Shown in pieces: positions 1 to 10,530 of a stretch of 64,000 nt of DNA. Origin of the DNA: Charina bottae. Lineage: Eukaryota > Chordata > Lepidosauria > Squamata > Charinaidae. Location of the stretch: positions 84,957,298-85,021,297 of the forward strand of contig JALMGJ010000004.1 of NCBI GenBank assembly GCA_023362775.1, read 5' to 3'. How positions within the stretch are numbered: position 1 is the stretch's first letter; every line of letters starts with the position of its first letter. Both the position numbers and the translations under genes were made by a program. Under the pieces are notes generated by a model. That model ran no database searches. It saw nothing but the letters and a program-made list of their open reading frames with translations, and was not told the origin of the DNA.

Positions 1-437
1 CCTAATTGAACATGATAATCTTCATAGTGCATATTCTAGATTCTGTTGCACCTTTAGAATCTGATCTCTAATAAAGCATGTTGAATATATGAAGAATAAA
101 ACTTAATTGTTAATTAGTGGCATGGCTTGGGTATTTTGGAGAAAATGGTGTATGTTTGTGTGTGTGTGTGCGTGTGTGTAATTTCAGGACTGTAATATTT
201 TGAATTCTCCAGGCATGGTGACTTCCAGATGAATGGATTTCCAGTTCCCAAATTGTTAGCAATAACAATACTAGATATGGAATTCTTGGAACTGGTAGTC
301 AGTGTAAATACAAAGCAATCATAATGGGGGAGCCTGAATAAGCTCTGTGAATGGTCAGTCTCATTTTAATTTCGGTAACCTTCAAACTGCAGCTCAGTTC
401 ACAATTGTGTTTACATACTTCAACTTGTTTTAGCACC
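1..437. other. AT-rich intronic DNA, nothing recognised
   Basis: Only a short GT run (about 154-179) stands out. No coding or repeat-family signature was seen. Confidence 0.5.
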
Positions 438-540
438 ATTGTAATTTAGTAAAATGAAACAGCTCCATTATTTGGTAATGTCTTGCCTAACCACTTTAAG
501 CTTAGCCCACATTTCACTTTCTCCCAGTGGGCAGCATTTA
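438..540. repeat. Left copy of a 103-bp direct duplication flanking a retroelement
   Basis: The segment starting attgtaatttagtaaaatg and ending gggcagcattta recurs at 2144-2246 with three mismatches (t/c, c/g, c/a). It lies immediately 5' of the GC-rich insert, and the second copy lies immediately 3' of its A/T tail, which is the position of a target-site duplication. Its length is far beyond the usual 7-20 bp for LINE-type insertions. Confidence 0.85.
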
Positions 541-2143
541 AGACACTGGCTGCTGGGTTAAAGGGGATGCCTGTTAGGCGCCTGAAGATCCCTCCTCACC
601 CACCTTACCAGGTGGCTGTCTCGGGGGGATGTCTGGGGGTGTCCCGGTCCCCATGGTCAATGAGTTGGGGGATGGATGAGCTGGAGAAGCCAGACAGAGC
701 CCCACGGAGCTCCCTGGAGCAGCAGAGCAACAGAGCAGCAGAGGCATGGCGCAGCAGCCGAGTGGTGCGAGCAGCTGCAGGGAAACCAGGAGGTATACCA
801 CAGCAGACAAGTGCTGCAAAGAACCCTTGGGGTGGCCCGGCAGACCCAGTATGGAGCCTGGAGGGCAGCCCAGCAAGCCCAGACGGAGCCCCCTGGAGAA
901 GTGGAGGCATGGTGCGGCAGCCAGGTGGTGCGGCGAACCCAGGAGGTACAGCATGGCAGCCGGGAAGCACGGTGAAAGATTGGGGTGGCCCAGTGGACCA
1001 AGCACAGAGACCCCTGGAGAGCAGCCCAGCGGGCCCAGACAGATCCCCCTGGAGCAGCAGAGGAACGGCGCGGCAATGGAGTGGCACGTCGAACCCTTAG
1101 AGAAGCCCAGTGGACCCAGAGGGTCAACTATAAGTCTCCCGTGATCCCCCAGCTCAGCGACTGAATACTGTGCTGAACCGGGTGGCCCGGCAAACTCCCT
1201 GGGCCAAGGGGCCAAGCCGGCTTGTGAGCCCGCCAGAGTAAGGAGCCAAGCACCATGGCAGATGGGAGCGACCTGGTGGATGTTGGCCAACGAGCCCCTC
1301 AGAACAGCAGAGGCTGGGGTGGAGACTCCCAGAGCAGCAGGAGCAGCAGGAGTTTGGTCCACAATAGAGAGCTATGGTGAGGCAAGTGGGCGAATGAGCC
1401 CTCAAAGTGAAGACCCAAGTGGGGCAGTGAGCCCCCTGGAGTGAGGGAACAAGTGCCCTGCCGGGGTCCCTCCATTGTGATGAGTGGGACACTCCCTCCC
1501 TGGTGTGATAAATGGGGAGGGAGCCTGAGAGTGGATGAGGTGTGTATGTGGGGAACCTCCCTCCTTGAGTGAGAGTCAGGGAGGAGGAGAAGTGGGTGGG
1601 GTGCCCCCTGCCGGCTATTGAGAGAGTCCGGGGAAGGGGGCATGGTAGATATGGGGGTGATGGTTGGGTTCCCACAGCGCTGAGAGCAGGAGCTGAAGTG
1701 CTCAGGAACTTGCCACCTCCCCATGACTGCTTGGTATATGTCTGTTGTTGTATGGTTGGATGGAGGGACCTCTAACCAGAGAACCCAGAGGGCTGGGATT
1801 GGGGGAAAATGGAAATGGGAGCTCTGAGGGATTTAGGGAAGGCTATTCCAGTCAGGTGGTAATGGGGCGGGGGTGTCATGGTTCCGAAAGGGAGTGAAAA
1901 CCTGGCTTTGCCACCTCACTTGGGGTGGGAGTGGGGATAGTCAATCATGGGGGTGGTTTGCGCCTTGATGAGGCCCCAAGGAATGTATATTTTATATAAA
2001 TGTTAAATATTTTTATATTTTATATTTATGATGTACTTGTTTTTATGATTTTAATCTATTGTTATTTTAGTTTAATTGTAAACTGCCCAGAGTTGCTTGC
2101 AAGATGGGTAGTGCAGAAATGTGATAAATAAATAAATAAAATA
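541..2143 (+). mobile_element. GC-rich composite non-autonomous retroelement with CR1/L3-like 3' end
   Basis: The insert is sharply more GC-rich than its surroundings up to about 1975. It holds a VNTR-like block at about 690-1125, with units beginning near 690, 880 and 1037 and sharing the words ccagac.gagccccctggag and ggcatggcgcagcagcc. It ends with a LINE-type 3' terminus, aactgcccagagttgcttgc then (aaat)n at about 2080-2143, like the other CR1/L3-like tails in this window. Both strands are open over several hundred bases because GC-rich DNA has few stops. I see no convincing protein, so those frames are not annotated. The architecture (VNTR body plus borrowed LINE tail) suggests a non-autonomous element moved by a LINE. 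An internally deleted LINE that kept only its 5' UTR and 3' end is an equally good reading. Confidence 0.6.
690..1125 (+). repeat. Minisatellite-like tandem block (about 2.6 units)
   Basis: Three diverged units start at about 690, 880 and 1037. The spacing is about 190 then 157 bp, the first unit being longer through extra gcagcagag copies. Shared words include ggggtggccc and gcagcccagc.ggcccagac. Units are diverged by eye. Confidence 0.6.
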
Positions 2144-2246
2144 ATTGTAATTTAGTAAAATGAAACAGCTCCATTATTTGGTAATGCCTTGCCTAACCAG
2201 TTTAAGATTAGCCCACATTTCACTTTCTCCCAGTGGGCAGCATTTA
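2144..2246. repeat. Right copy of the 103-bp direct duplication
   Basis: It matches 438-540 with three mismatches and follows directly on the (aaat)n tail of the insert. After it the sequence diverges (ggaagtt here against agacact at the left copy). Confidence 0.85.
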
Positions 2247-3580
2247 GGAAGTTAGTAATATGTCTGTATGCCTTAATCAAGCAAGCCCAAATGTTAAGTA
2301 ATTTACAGGATAACATTAGAGACTGTTACAAGTGACATATTGTAATATGTCATTGAAAATCAGCTTCCCTTTGCACATTTGATCAACTGCCAGATGGAAG
2401 CTTTTATCACATTTATTTGATCTGAAATATACATAGTAATTACACTGAACCTTTTGATTTAAACCTTTATTACTGTCTCCAGAGAAACCAGGAATGAATC
2501 TGTCAGTGGCACCCTGGTGTAGATGCAACCTGGTAAGGCAAATTCTAATACTTTTTTTTCAGCAGTATGTTGACACAGGGACAATCAATCTTGCTGGGAA
2601 GAAAAACCCAGTAAGGGGTAAGAAAATGCCATGAACCAAGTACAATCCTGCTTTTTATTATTCACATTAAAATCCTTTAGAAAACCACACACAATCTTGG
2701 GAAGCTCATAAGCCCAGTCAACATCATTAGGAGTCCATTTAATTATTCTGAATAGCATTTATGGATGGATGGATGGATGGATGGATGGATGGATGGAAGG
2801 AAGGAAGGAAGGAAGGAAGGAAGGAAGGAAGGAAGGAAGGGGGAGGGGGAGGGGAGATTATAGTTAAAAATAATTTTTTATTAATTTGGTTAACAAAAAA
2901 TTCCTTCAAATAGGCTACAATTAAATATAACATTGAATTTGTTTTCAGATTAACTGGAAAAAAGTCTAATGTTAAACCATTAACTTAATTGTTAAAATAA
3001 ATCAATGTAATTTTACTAGAACAAGGGGAAAAAATAACTCCTTTATTCTTGCTGCTGTCATATAATTTATCTTATCCTTTTTTATCCTTTTGATCCCCCA
3101 TCCACACACAAAAAAAACCTCGATATTTTAAATAGCAACCATGGGTACCAATGGAGATTTTTATTTTTTAAAAAAATAGAGAAAGAATAGAGGCTTCTCT
3201 CCTCTCATGTGGTGGCTTTGGTTCATTAGGAATCAGAATGCTTGTGAATAAAATTAAAGAAGGGAGTAAGATGCATGTTATGTATATATGCGTAATATGT
3301 TATTTGATTCTCAGAACACTATCACCACTCTGTGGAGGAAATGTTTTTCTACATTGTTCATACCCTCAAGAATAGTCTGCTTTTCTTTTATTGGTAATGA
3401 TTTCATATCTATGTTTCTGGAAATACCCAAGGGTAGATAATTTAATATCCTTCAGAAGTTTTAAATTCCTGGGCAATCCCAGACAGTATGGCTATGATAA
3501 GAGACTATGGGAACTGTAGTGCCCTATTTCTGGATACACCCCTATCTGTGTTTTGCTCATGATATCTGCAAGTGATCTTT
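2247..3580. other. AT-rich intronic DNA, no gene seen
   Basis: It contains one compound microsatellite (2760-2841). Near 3470-3530 there is a weak match to a squamate repeat word (gggaactgtagtgcc). Nothing else was recognised. Confidence 0.5.
2760..2841. repeat. Compound microsatellite (GGAT)n-(GGAA)n
   Basis: About nine GGAT units pass directly into about eleven GGAA units. The same two motifs in the same order occur on the other strand at 26990-27083. Confidence 0.95.
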
Positions 3581-3582
3581 GT

Positions 3583-3672
3583 TGTGGGTTTTCCGGGCTG
3601 TGTGGCCGTGTTCTGGCAGTTTAGGAACCAAAGCTGCCAGAACACGGCCACACAACCCGGAAAACCCACAAC
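3583..3672. repeat. Near-perfect inverted repeat made of a Penelope-like 3' terminal sequence
   Basis: Two arms of just under 40 bp (gttgtgggttttccggg... and ...cccggaaaacccacaac) surround a loop of about 14 nt and differ at about one base. The right arm continues as accaccatcggattccagccgtgaaaaccttcgac to about 3710, the familiar terminal motif of reptile Penelope-like elements. The left arm is the same end in opposite orientation. Coordinates are good to about 2 bases. Confidence 0.65.
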
Positions 3673-3743
3673 CACCATCGGATTCCAGCCGTGAAAACCT
3701 TCGACTATACATTGATATTTGTTTTGTTTTGTTTTGTTTCAAT

Positions 3744-3858
3744 AATTTAATTTAATTTAATTTAATTTAATTTAATTTAATTTAATTTAATTTAATTTAA
3801 TTTAATTTAATTTAATTTAATTATTTTTTAATTTAATTTAATTTAATTTTTAATTTAG
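3744..3858. repeat. (AATTT)n pentanucleotide microsatellite
   Basis: More than 20 tandem ATTTA/TTTAA units with a short interruption near 3823-3830, preceded by a short GTTTT run (about 3720-3739). Confidence 0.95.
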
Positions 3859-4211
3859 ACACCGCTCGACTCTAAGCAAATCTATTTTAACCTTCTGTTG
3901 CCATTATAGTAGGTTCCTTGTCTACTTGTGAATTAGAAATAGGTTAATAAAACTTGTGAATCCACAGAGGATTATGGCAAATAGCACAGGGTGTAATTTA
4001 TGTGCATTATATTTTAAATGATTTCCACACATTAGAGAACAAAAGAGATGCAAGCACTGAGAAATATCCTTTTGTCAATTTTAAAAATCAGGTAATGAGC
4101 TGACCACTTTAAAGCATTTTCATTGTAAAATTACTTGATATGTATGTAATCAAAAATAGAATTGTGTTATGCTCTAATTAGAGAAAAGAATTTCAAGTGA
4201 GGAAGCTCAAT
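3859..4211. other. AT-rich intronic DNA, nothing recognised
   Basis: No coding or repeat signature seen. Confidence 0.5.
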
Positions 4212-4225
4212 TTTTTCTAGACAAC

Positions 4226-5918
4226 TTTTTTTTAAAAAAAATAATTTCATTGAGTTTAAAGCAAAGATAAAAACTACAATAAAAGGAAAAAACTGCCAAA
4301 AAAAAGAAAATAAAAAACTAAAAAAATGAGAAACACAAGAAAAAAGAATGTTTTAAAGATTACATAGAAAGGTGACTTCCGACTTTCAACAGGAAGAATG
4401 TAAAGCAAATTCCAAATCAATCCCTTACTCTATATCAAACCAAGATCACATTATTTCTATAAATCCTTCCATTAACACATATACAAATCACTAATGCAAT
4501 TGCTCCTTTCCCTTGTATAAAAAATATATTTATATAAATTTCTAAATCAACTTCCCTCCCCCATAAAAATATATCTATTAGTTTCCTTCCCACCATGATT
4601 CTATATATTTCTTTCCACTATAATAAAAGTCAAATTGTAAAAACATATATTGTCTACTTTTTAAATTAATAATACTGCATTAATAATTTAATTAATTAAT
4701 TAAATTTAATACTCTTATTAAACCTAAAAATCAAACAATTATTATTATACCTTATGAATACCTTATAAGACAAATCAAACAAACCTTAAGAAAAATCAAA
4801 TCTTAATCCGAATAATTAAAGAAAAATGAAATAATAATAACCTCATTATCAATCCAATTACACATTCTTAATTTTACCCACCTCAACATATACCAAAGCA
4901 TTTACATATCTCCCTATTAACCCCAAGACATCTTTCTTGCATAAATCAAACAGCCCAACTGCCCCCTTAAAATCTCAGACTTCTCAGCAAAAATTTTCTT
5001 ACAAGAATCAAACAGCCCAACTACCCCCCTTAGAAACTCAAACTCCTCAGCAAAAAAACTCCCACAAGGCAGATTCTCTTCTCTCCCATAACAATTCCCC
5101 AGAAAGCCATAACAATTCCTCAGAAAAAAGGGAGGGTTACAAACTCTCCTTGTAAACTGCAGCTCAGACTGTTGTCTTAACCCCTTCACCAAAATGTAAT
5201 CTTTGTCTGGCATTACTTCAGTCTTGCTATCAGTTCCATCCTTATCAAAATCTTCATCTTCCTCCATAACACCTTCAGCCAGATGACACAGCTTAGTTCC
5301 GAATGAAATTGGCACAAGGGAAAGTACGTTAAGAAGCAGATCCCAAAGATAGTGAACAGAAAGCTGAAGATTCAAAGCAACAAATCCAACGTGTAGGGAA
5401 ATATCAATTCTTCAAATTCAATACAAAAATAGTAACAGGAAGGCAATTCTTTATTCTCAGTCCTCCTTAATATTTATATGGGAAAACAAGCCAAAACTTA
5501 AAAATTTAAAAATTAAATCCAGAAATAACAATAAGCACCAAGAGAGTCTGCTTCTTCTTTCTGTAGAAAGCCTCTCTTGGGGTATAAAAACTTTAAAAAA
5601 CCAATAAATTGGGTGCTTAAGAAATGGGGTGACTGGACTTACCATCCCTTTAAGGGCTGCAGCATGGCTCGGAAATGATGAAGTCCCAGCCTCCCAGCAA
5701 AGTCTTACCAGTCAATCACGCATGCTGTCCACGATCTCCTGGCTACAACTAAGCGTCTGGAGGACGAATGGGTCGATTCCAAGCATTTTCCTTGATCCAG
5801 AGAAATGCTCTGGGCTATAGGAGAAACCAGCCTGTGCCCGGAAAAACTGCCATGATGCTAGTTCTGCCCGCGGAGCTTGCGGGCAAACCTGCTCAGTCTG
5901 CCATATTCCCACCGGACG
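4226..5918 (-). mobile_element. Half-L1-like non-autonomous retroelement, copy 1
   Basis: It is flanked by a 14-bp direct repeat TTTTTCTAGACAAC at 4212-4225 and 5919-5932, read as a target-site duplication. Reading the minus strand, a GC-richer 5' leader (about 5918-5640) is followed by a short ORF1-like frame (5375-4917), then directly by an AT-rich 3' UTR and A-rich tail. No endonuclease or reverse transcriptase is present. A second copy with the same start, order and missing part lies at 6548-8157. This matches the HAL1 idea (an L1 relative keeping only ORF1 and relying on L1 machinery). Assignment to L1 rather than another LINE is an inference from layout. Confidence 0.6.
4917..5375 (-). 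pseudogene. ORF1-like frame of half-L1 copy 1
   Basis: A 152-codon open frame. It begins with a hydrophobic stretch that may be read-through leader (MNLQLSVHYLWDLLLNVLSL). An acidic segment follows (EEDEDFDKDGTDSKTE), then a diverged duplicated C-terminal motif around FLRGVVGLFDSCKKIFAEK and ILRGQLGCLIYARK. A true ORF1 product would normally be over 300 residues with a coiled coil and an RNA-binding domain, so this is truncated or degenerate. I assign it by its place inside the element, not by a clear domain match. Confidence 0.4.
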
Positions 5919-5932
5919 TTTTTCTAGACAAC

Positions 5933-6527
5933 CTTTTAACCAAAACACATTTCCATGACAGTGGAATAGAGGAAAAGGAGGCCTTTAAATAAAAAGCACT
6001 CTAATAGATTGTCATAGTCTGTATATAATATAAATGGGATAGAGACATGCCTGATGCATGTTCAGATGGGTTGAGGTATGGCTCCAGCTGACATATTAAG
6101 TATAATGTGAACAATGGCCCAAGACATATTGCTTCCTAATCTGAGAGATACATGACACCTCTTCTCAAGTCCATGATCAAAAGACAGGTAGATTGATAGA
6201 TAAAATAAACTTCAATACTGAGGAACCTTGTAGGATGTTATAGGCCAATGGCTATTGTGCTAAACCATACTTTAAATCCTTGGATTGATTACTTTACCTT
6301 TTGATAACTTTTGCCAAAAATAGAATGTTTGAAAGGAGGTTGCACAGTCTCTCACAAGGATTTGCTACTTCCCTTGAAGGCAGTGCCACAACCATTTTGG
6401 AATTTATCAGCCACAAAGGGCAAATCTTAAGTATACAAGAAGTTTTTATCTATTCTCTTTTATCCAGAACTATCCACATTCTCAAGATGAACAAGCTGAA
6501 AGGAGCTGAATCCAACTGGGCATATGA
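5933..6527. other. AT-rich intronic DNA between two half-L1 copies
   Basis: Nothing recognised apart from the flanking target duplications. Confidence 0.5.
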
Positions 6528-6844
6528 TCACCTAGATTACATTTTCTTTTTTTTCCCAAGTTTTTATTATTTTTTACAAAAAAGATAAAAAACTACAGAA
6601 AACAAAACACTACAAACAAAAAAAAACATTAAAAGTGTAAAACCACAAAAGAAAAGACTTTTAAAAAGTTACATACATACAGGTGGCTTCCAGCTTTCTA
6701 CAGCAAGAATATACAACAATTCCCACAAACAAACCCTTTCTCTATATCAAACCATAATCACATTATTTCTATAAATCCCTCCATTAACACATATATAAAT
6801 CTCTAATACAATTGCTCCTTCCCCTTACATTATATATATAATAT

Positions 6845-6852
6845 ATACACAC

Positions 6853-6889
<37 letters not shown>

Positions 6890-6925
6890 AACACAAACAC
6901 AAACACAAACACAAACACACACATA
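6845..6925. repeat. Hexanucleotide microsatellite (CACATA)n then (CACAAA)n
   Basis: Six or so CACATA units are followed by CACAAA units. The block lies in the 3' UTR of half-L1 copy 2 and is absent from copy 1 at the same place, so it grew after insertion. Confidence 0.9.
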
Positions 6926-7228
6926 TTTAAATTTTTACTTCAAACTTCCCTTCTTAAAAAATAATCAATTTATTTTTTTTTCTTTCTACCACTATTCTAT
7001 ATAGTTCTGTCTACACAATAAACATCAAATTCAGTTATTTCACCATTACACCAACAGCATTTTTTTACAAAGATCTGACAGTCCAATAGCCTCAAAAAAT
7101 ACAAACTTTCCAGCAGAAAAAAAAAAAACCTCCCCCATTCCATACTCTTCTTTCCCATAACATTGATTGAAATAGTTATAACATTTCCCCCGCTTGGAAG
7201 TTCCTTTTGCATTCCTAAAGTTAAACAA

Positions 7229-7483
7229 TCATTTTAATCCCATAAACAGCAATCCAGAGTTTTCAGCTGAGAGTTTTCCATTTTCCCCCACAACAGTAAA
7301 AACACAATCTTTTCCAACATTGTCGTCTTCTTCTATCATAGTATTTTCATATAGTTGTTTCATTTTAACTAGAATCTCATCTCGAATGTCCCAAACAGTC
7401 TGTATAATGATTTGACAACCCTTTAAAAAAAAATCTTCTTGCTGACAACGTAATTCTTTGAGATCTTCTTTAAAATCTTCCAT
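7229..7483 (-). pseudogene. ORF1-like frame of half-L1 copy 2
   Basis: An 84-codon frame beginning MEDFKEDLKELRCQQEDFF, rich in Lys and Glu and plausibly a coiled-coil piece (continuing through IRDEILVKMKQLYENTMIEE). It ends after LSAENSGLLFMGLK. Recognisable remnants continue in shifted frames towards 7000, with the same order of motifs as copy 1. The family match is inferred from position and from similarity between the two copies. Confidence 0.4.
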
Positions 7484-8177
7484 TGTTCAAACAGTAAATT
7501 ATAGCACACCCTAAAAAGTTAACTCACAGAAATAGAGGTTAATAAATTAATCCAAAATTAACCAAAGAAAATATACTAGCAGACAGTTTGGAAAAAAGTA
7601 AACAGAAAGCCTAAAGTTTAAAATAAGAAATGTGTAGAAAGAACACTTCAACCTTGAAATTCAGCAACAAAGATAACAACGGAAAGGCAATGTTACAGCT
7701 CTCAATATAACCCAGATGGGGGAAAAAAGCCAAAACTTTTTCTTTTCTTTTTTTATAGTTAAAAAACTCCAAAAATAGCTATAATCACCAAGAGATTCCA
7801 CTTTTTCTTACTGTAAAAAGCTTCTCTTAAGATACAAAACTTAAAAAAACTAATTGGGTGTTTAAGATATGGAACTTATTTCCCTTTTGAAGGGAGTGCA
7901 TACATGGATTAGAAGAAGATTAAATCCCAGCCTCCCAGTGTAGTCTTACCGCTCGGTCGCAGACGCTGTCTACAATCTCCTGGCTACAACTCACCATCTG
8001 GAGGACAAATGGGTTGATTCTCAGCATTTTCCTTAATCTGGAAAAACACTTGGGGCTACAGAAAAACCTGTCTGTGCCCAAAAAACTACCATTCTGCCAG
8101 CTCTGCCCATGGAGCTCACAGGCAAAGTTGTTCAGTTGGCCATTTTCCACAGGAAGCTCACTTAGATTACATTTTCT

Positions 8178-9579
8178 TGATTTGCCCCAATATTGGAGTT
8201 AAAATCAGGGTAGATCTCAGTCACTTTATTCACAATGAAATAATTGTTCCTGGCAAGTTTCTGAGCATCATGAGGCTGTCAAAAAAAACCCCACAAAACA
8301 CTGTGATAGAAAAACTTCATGAATCTGTTTGCTAAGTGTCAAAGTGTCACATGCAAAGTCTTAAGAACAGAATGTAATGTTAATATGAAAACATGAAGAG
8401 ATAATAAATTTTGTTTTCCATTAGTATATTAAGTTTATTATACTACTGAACATAAATGTTATATCTGAGTGTACATCAATGAAAATATTTAGTGTCCTGG
8501 AAAGCAAATCATAAGCTTGGGTCACATTTTGAAAGAATCAAGCCACATTCATTCTACTTAAAAAACTGACCTCTGAAAATGGTCTGATGGAAAATTGCAT
8601 GAAGACTGGTTTTATTATTAGACAAATGTGAATCCAATGGGGGAGGGTGCTCTTTTCTTTGCAAACTTTTGAAAATGATCTATAGCACTTTGTTCTTGTT
8701 CTGTTACAGAGATATTCTCTGTATCAATCCATTCTTATGACATTACTGAATGTATTCATATATCCATATCTTTGTATCTGTATCGCCCATATTATTTACA
8801 TTATCTATATCTACATCTAAGTATATCTTCATCTGTATCTCTCTATAAAGTCTATATATTGCTATATCTATCTATATCCATATTATTTTTTTGGAGGGGG
8901 GACTTTCCTAAATCCTTAATTTTCTGCTGTCATAGGAAAACCATTAGAAGCATTTTCAAGGGAGAAACTTTTTCAATTATCTGAACCTGCAATCTACCTT
9001 TTCTGCTATAACATTTTTTTGTTAACAATTAACATTTCAAAGAAATTAAGATGAAATTAATCTGTTTTTATGTGTTCTGGAAGTGTTAGTTCACTTGATG
9101 CCTTGCATGCATTGAAATAGCACTGATAATTTTTCTGAACCCATATGAAAGTTTTCTTATCAGACCAGACATTTCGAAGTGGTCTTTTGGTCTTGGCAGT
9201 GGTGTATTAAGACAGTGAGCACAATAGGGACAACTAGGAGGCTTTGTGCACACTCACAAACCATGTTCCTTCCTATAATGCTTGTTTTCTCTAACACATC
9301 ACACAACTTACTATGGGAAAAAAAAGAATGCTGCATTGGTAAGGATGTCATTTAGAAATGTACTTGAATACAGAAAACAAATTGTTTCAAAACTACTAAA
9401 TATATAATTAGCATCTTTCTTATGCAGATACTAATTATCAACAGTCTGATGGGAAAGGAGATAGGGACACATGTGATTTCTCTTGGCAAGCAAATGCTTC
9501 TCCTTTATCCCCATATAATCCCACACATATTTACTTTCTGAAGAGTTGCAAGCCTTAATTTATGGGTACCCAAAATATT
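8178..9579. other. AT-rich intronic DNA, no gene seen
   Basis: Degenerate TATC/TATA-rich stretch at about 8755-8885. Otherwise nothing recognised. Confidence 0.5.
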
Positions 9580-9620
<41 letters not shown>

Positions 9621-9670
9621 ATATACTGTATATACTGTATATACTGTATATACTGTACTGTATATATATC
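9580..9670. repeat. (GT)n followed by tandem TATACTG-type units
   Basis: A GT run (about 9580-9616) passes into four or five tandem copies of a 9-mer containing tatactgta, then a TA run. Confidence 0.9.
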
Positions 9671-10020
9671 CAAATCAAAATCTATCCTTAATTCACCCTG
9701 ATGAACAGGGAAATACTAATTGTATAAGATAATAGATAACTGAAAGTGAATTTATTTTTTATAATTCACTCAAGGGATTAGGCTGCTATCAGAAAATTGC
9801 AACAAGATAACACGTTGTTCCGTACGTAATACATTCCTGTATGTTTAATGGTTTGACAATAGCGATTGCTTTTTAGCTTTCCATATATTATTTGTAAAGT
9901 GTTTTTTTTTTCTTTTAACTTTTGAGATGACAGAAATCTCAGTTTCCAGGACCATCAGCTCATATTTCTGACGGTACCTTACTAAAATCATTTAAATAGC
10001 AATAATTACAATTGGAATTT

Positions 10021-10530
10021 TAAATTTCTAAATGCCTGTGTTTTATAGGCTTATTATAACTGAATCTGAATCCAGGTGCTTGGTGCTTGGATACAGCTTG
10101 GCTTGGGCATTAGCTGTAACCATACTTGGCCCAGGAATGCATCACTTTAGTGACCTACTTCACAACTGATTGCTACAATTCACTCCATGGACAATCCTAA
10201 AGACAGAACTGTAATGGCATGTGGGAAAGACCCTGGGAAACAGGGGGAAGAGATGCTACCTGGGAAGCGATCAGATAAGAGAGTGCATAGCCCACAGCTG
10301 CATAATGGGCAGAGAAAGAGACTCGGAAGGGACCCTCCCTAACTTTTCAGACTGTAAAAGAGACAGCTGGAGATTTGAACTTTCATACTTGCAGGTTTCT
10401 CTTAATGTAGCCTTACAATAAAGCAGAATTAGTTCATCTGGTTGTGTTTTCTGTCTGGTCTGCCTGGGAAGGCTGACAAGCACAGAAGTTGCAGCTGGTA
10501 CAGTGTGTGTGTGTGTGTGTGCGCGCACCG
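10021..10530 (+). other. Possible decayed LTR-like segment
   Basis: The stretch is more GC-rich than its flanks and carries AATAAA (10418-10423) followed by a G/T-rich stretch (ttcatctggttgtgttttctgtctggtctgcc) and then ggctgaca, the kind of R-U5 ending seen in LTRs. No primer-binding site, partner LTR or coding remnant was found. A GT run follows at about 10503-10522. Treat as a suggestion only. Confidence 0.2.

Larger units (their letters stand above)
6548..8157 (-). mobile_element. Half-L1-like non-autonomous retroelement, copy 2
   Basis: It is flanked by a roughly 20-bp duplication (TCAC, C or T, then TAGATTACATTTTCTT) at 6528-6547 and 8158-8177, with one mismatch. Reading the minus strand it has the same GC-richer leader as copy 1 (shared words ctggctacaact, ctggaggac.aatgggt, gcattttcctt). 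An ORF1-like frame follows, then an AT-rich 3' UTR including an (ACACAT/ACACAA)n block, then an A-rich tail. Both copies start at the same 5' base of the family, so they look like complete copies of a short element rather than random 5' truncations. Confidence 0.6.

Noticed and set aside
483..1724. Several overlapping long open frames on both strands (up to 262 codons)
   Set aside because: They lie in the GC-rich VNTR-bearing element, overlap each other on both strands and are low-complexity Pro/Gly/Ser. Stop-poor GC-rich DNA explains them.
10021..10530. Endogenous retrovirus LTR
   Set aside because: Only an AATAAA plus a GT-rich stretch and TGACA end; no second LTR, primer site or gag/pol remnant. 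Kept only as a low-confidence note.
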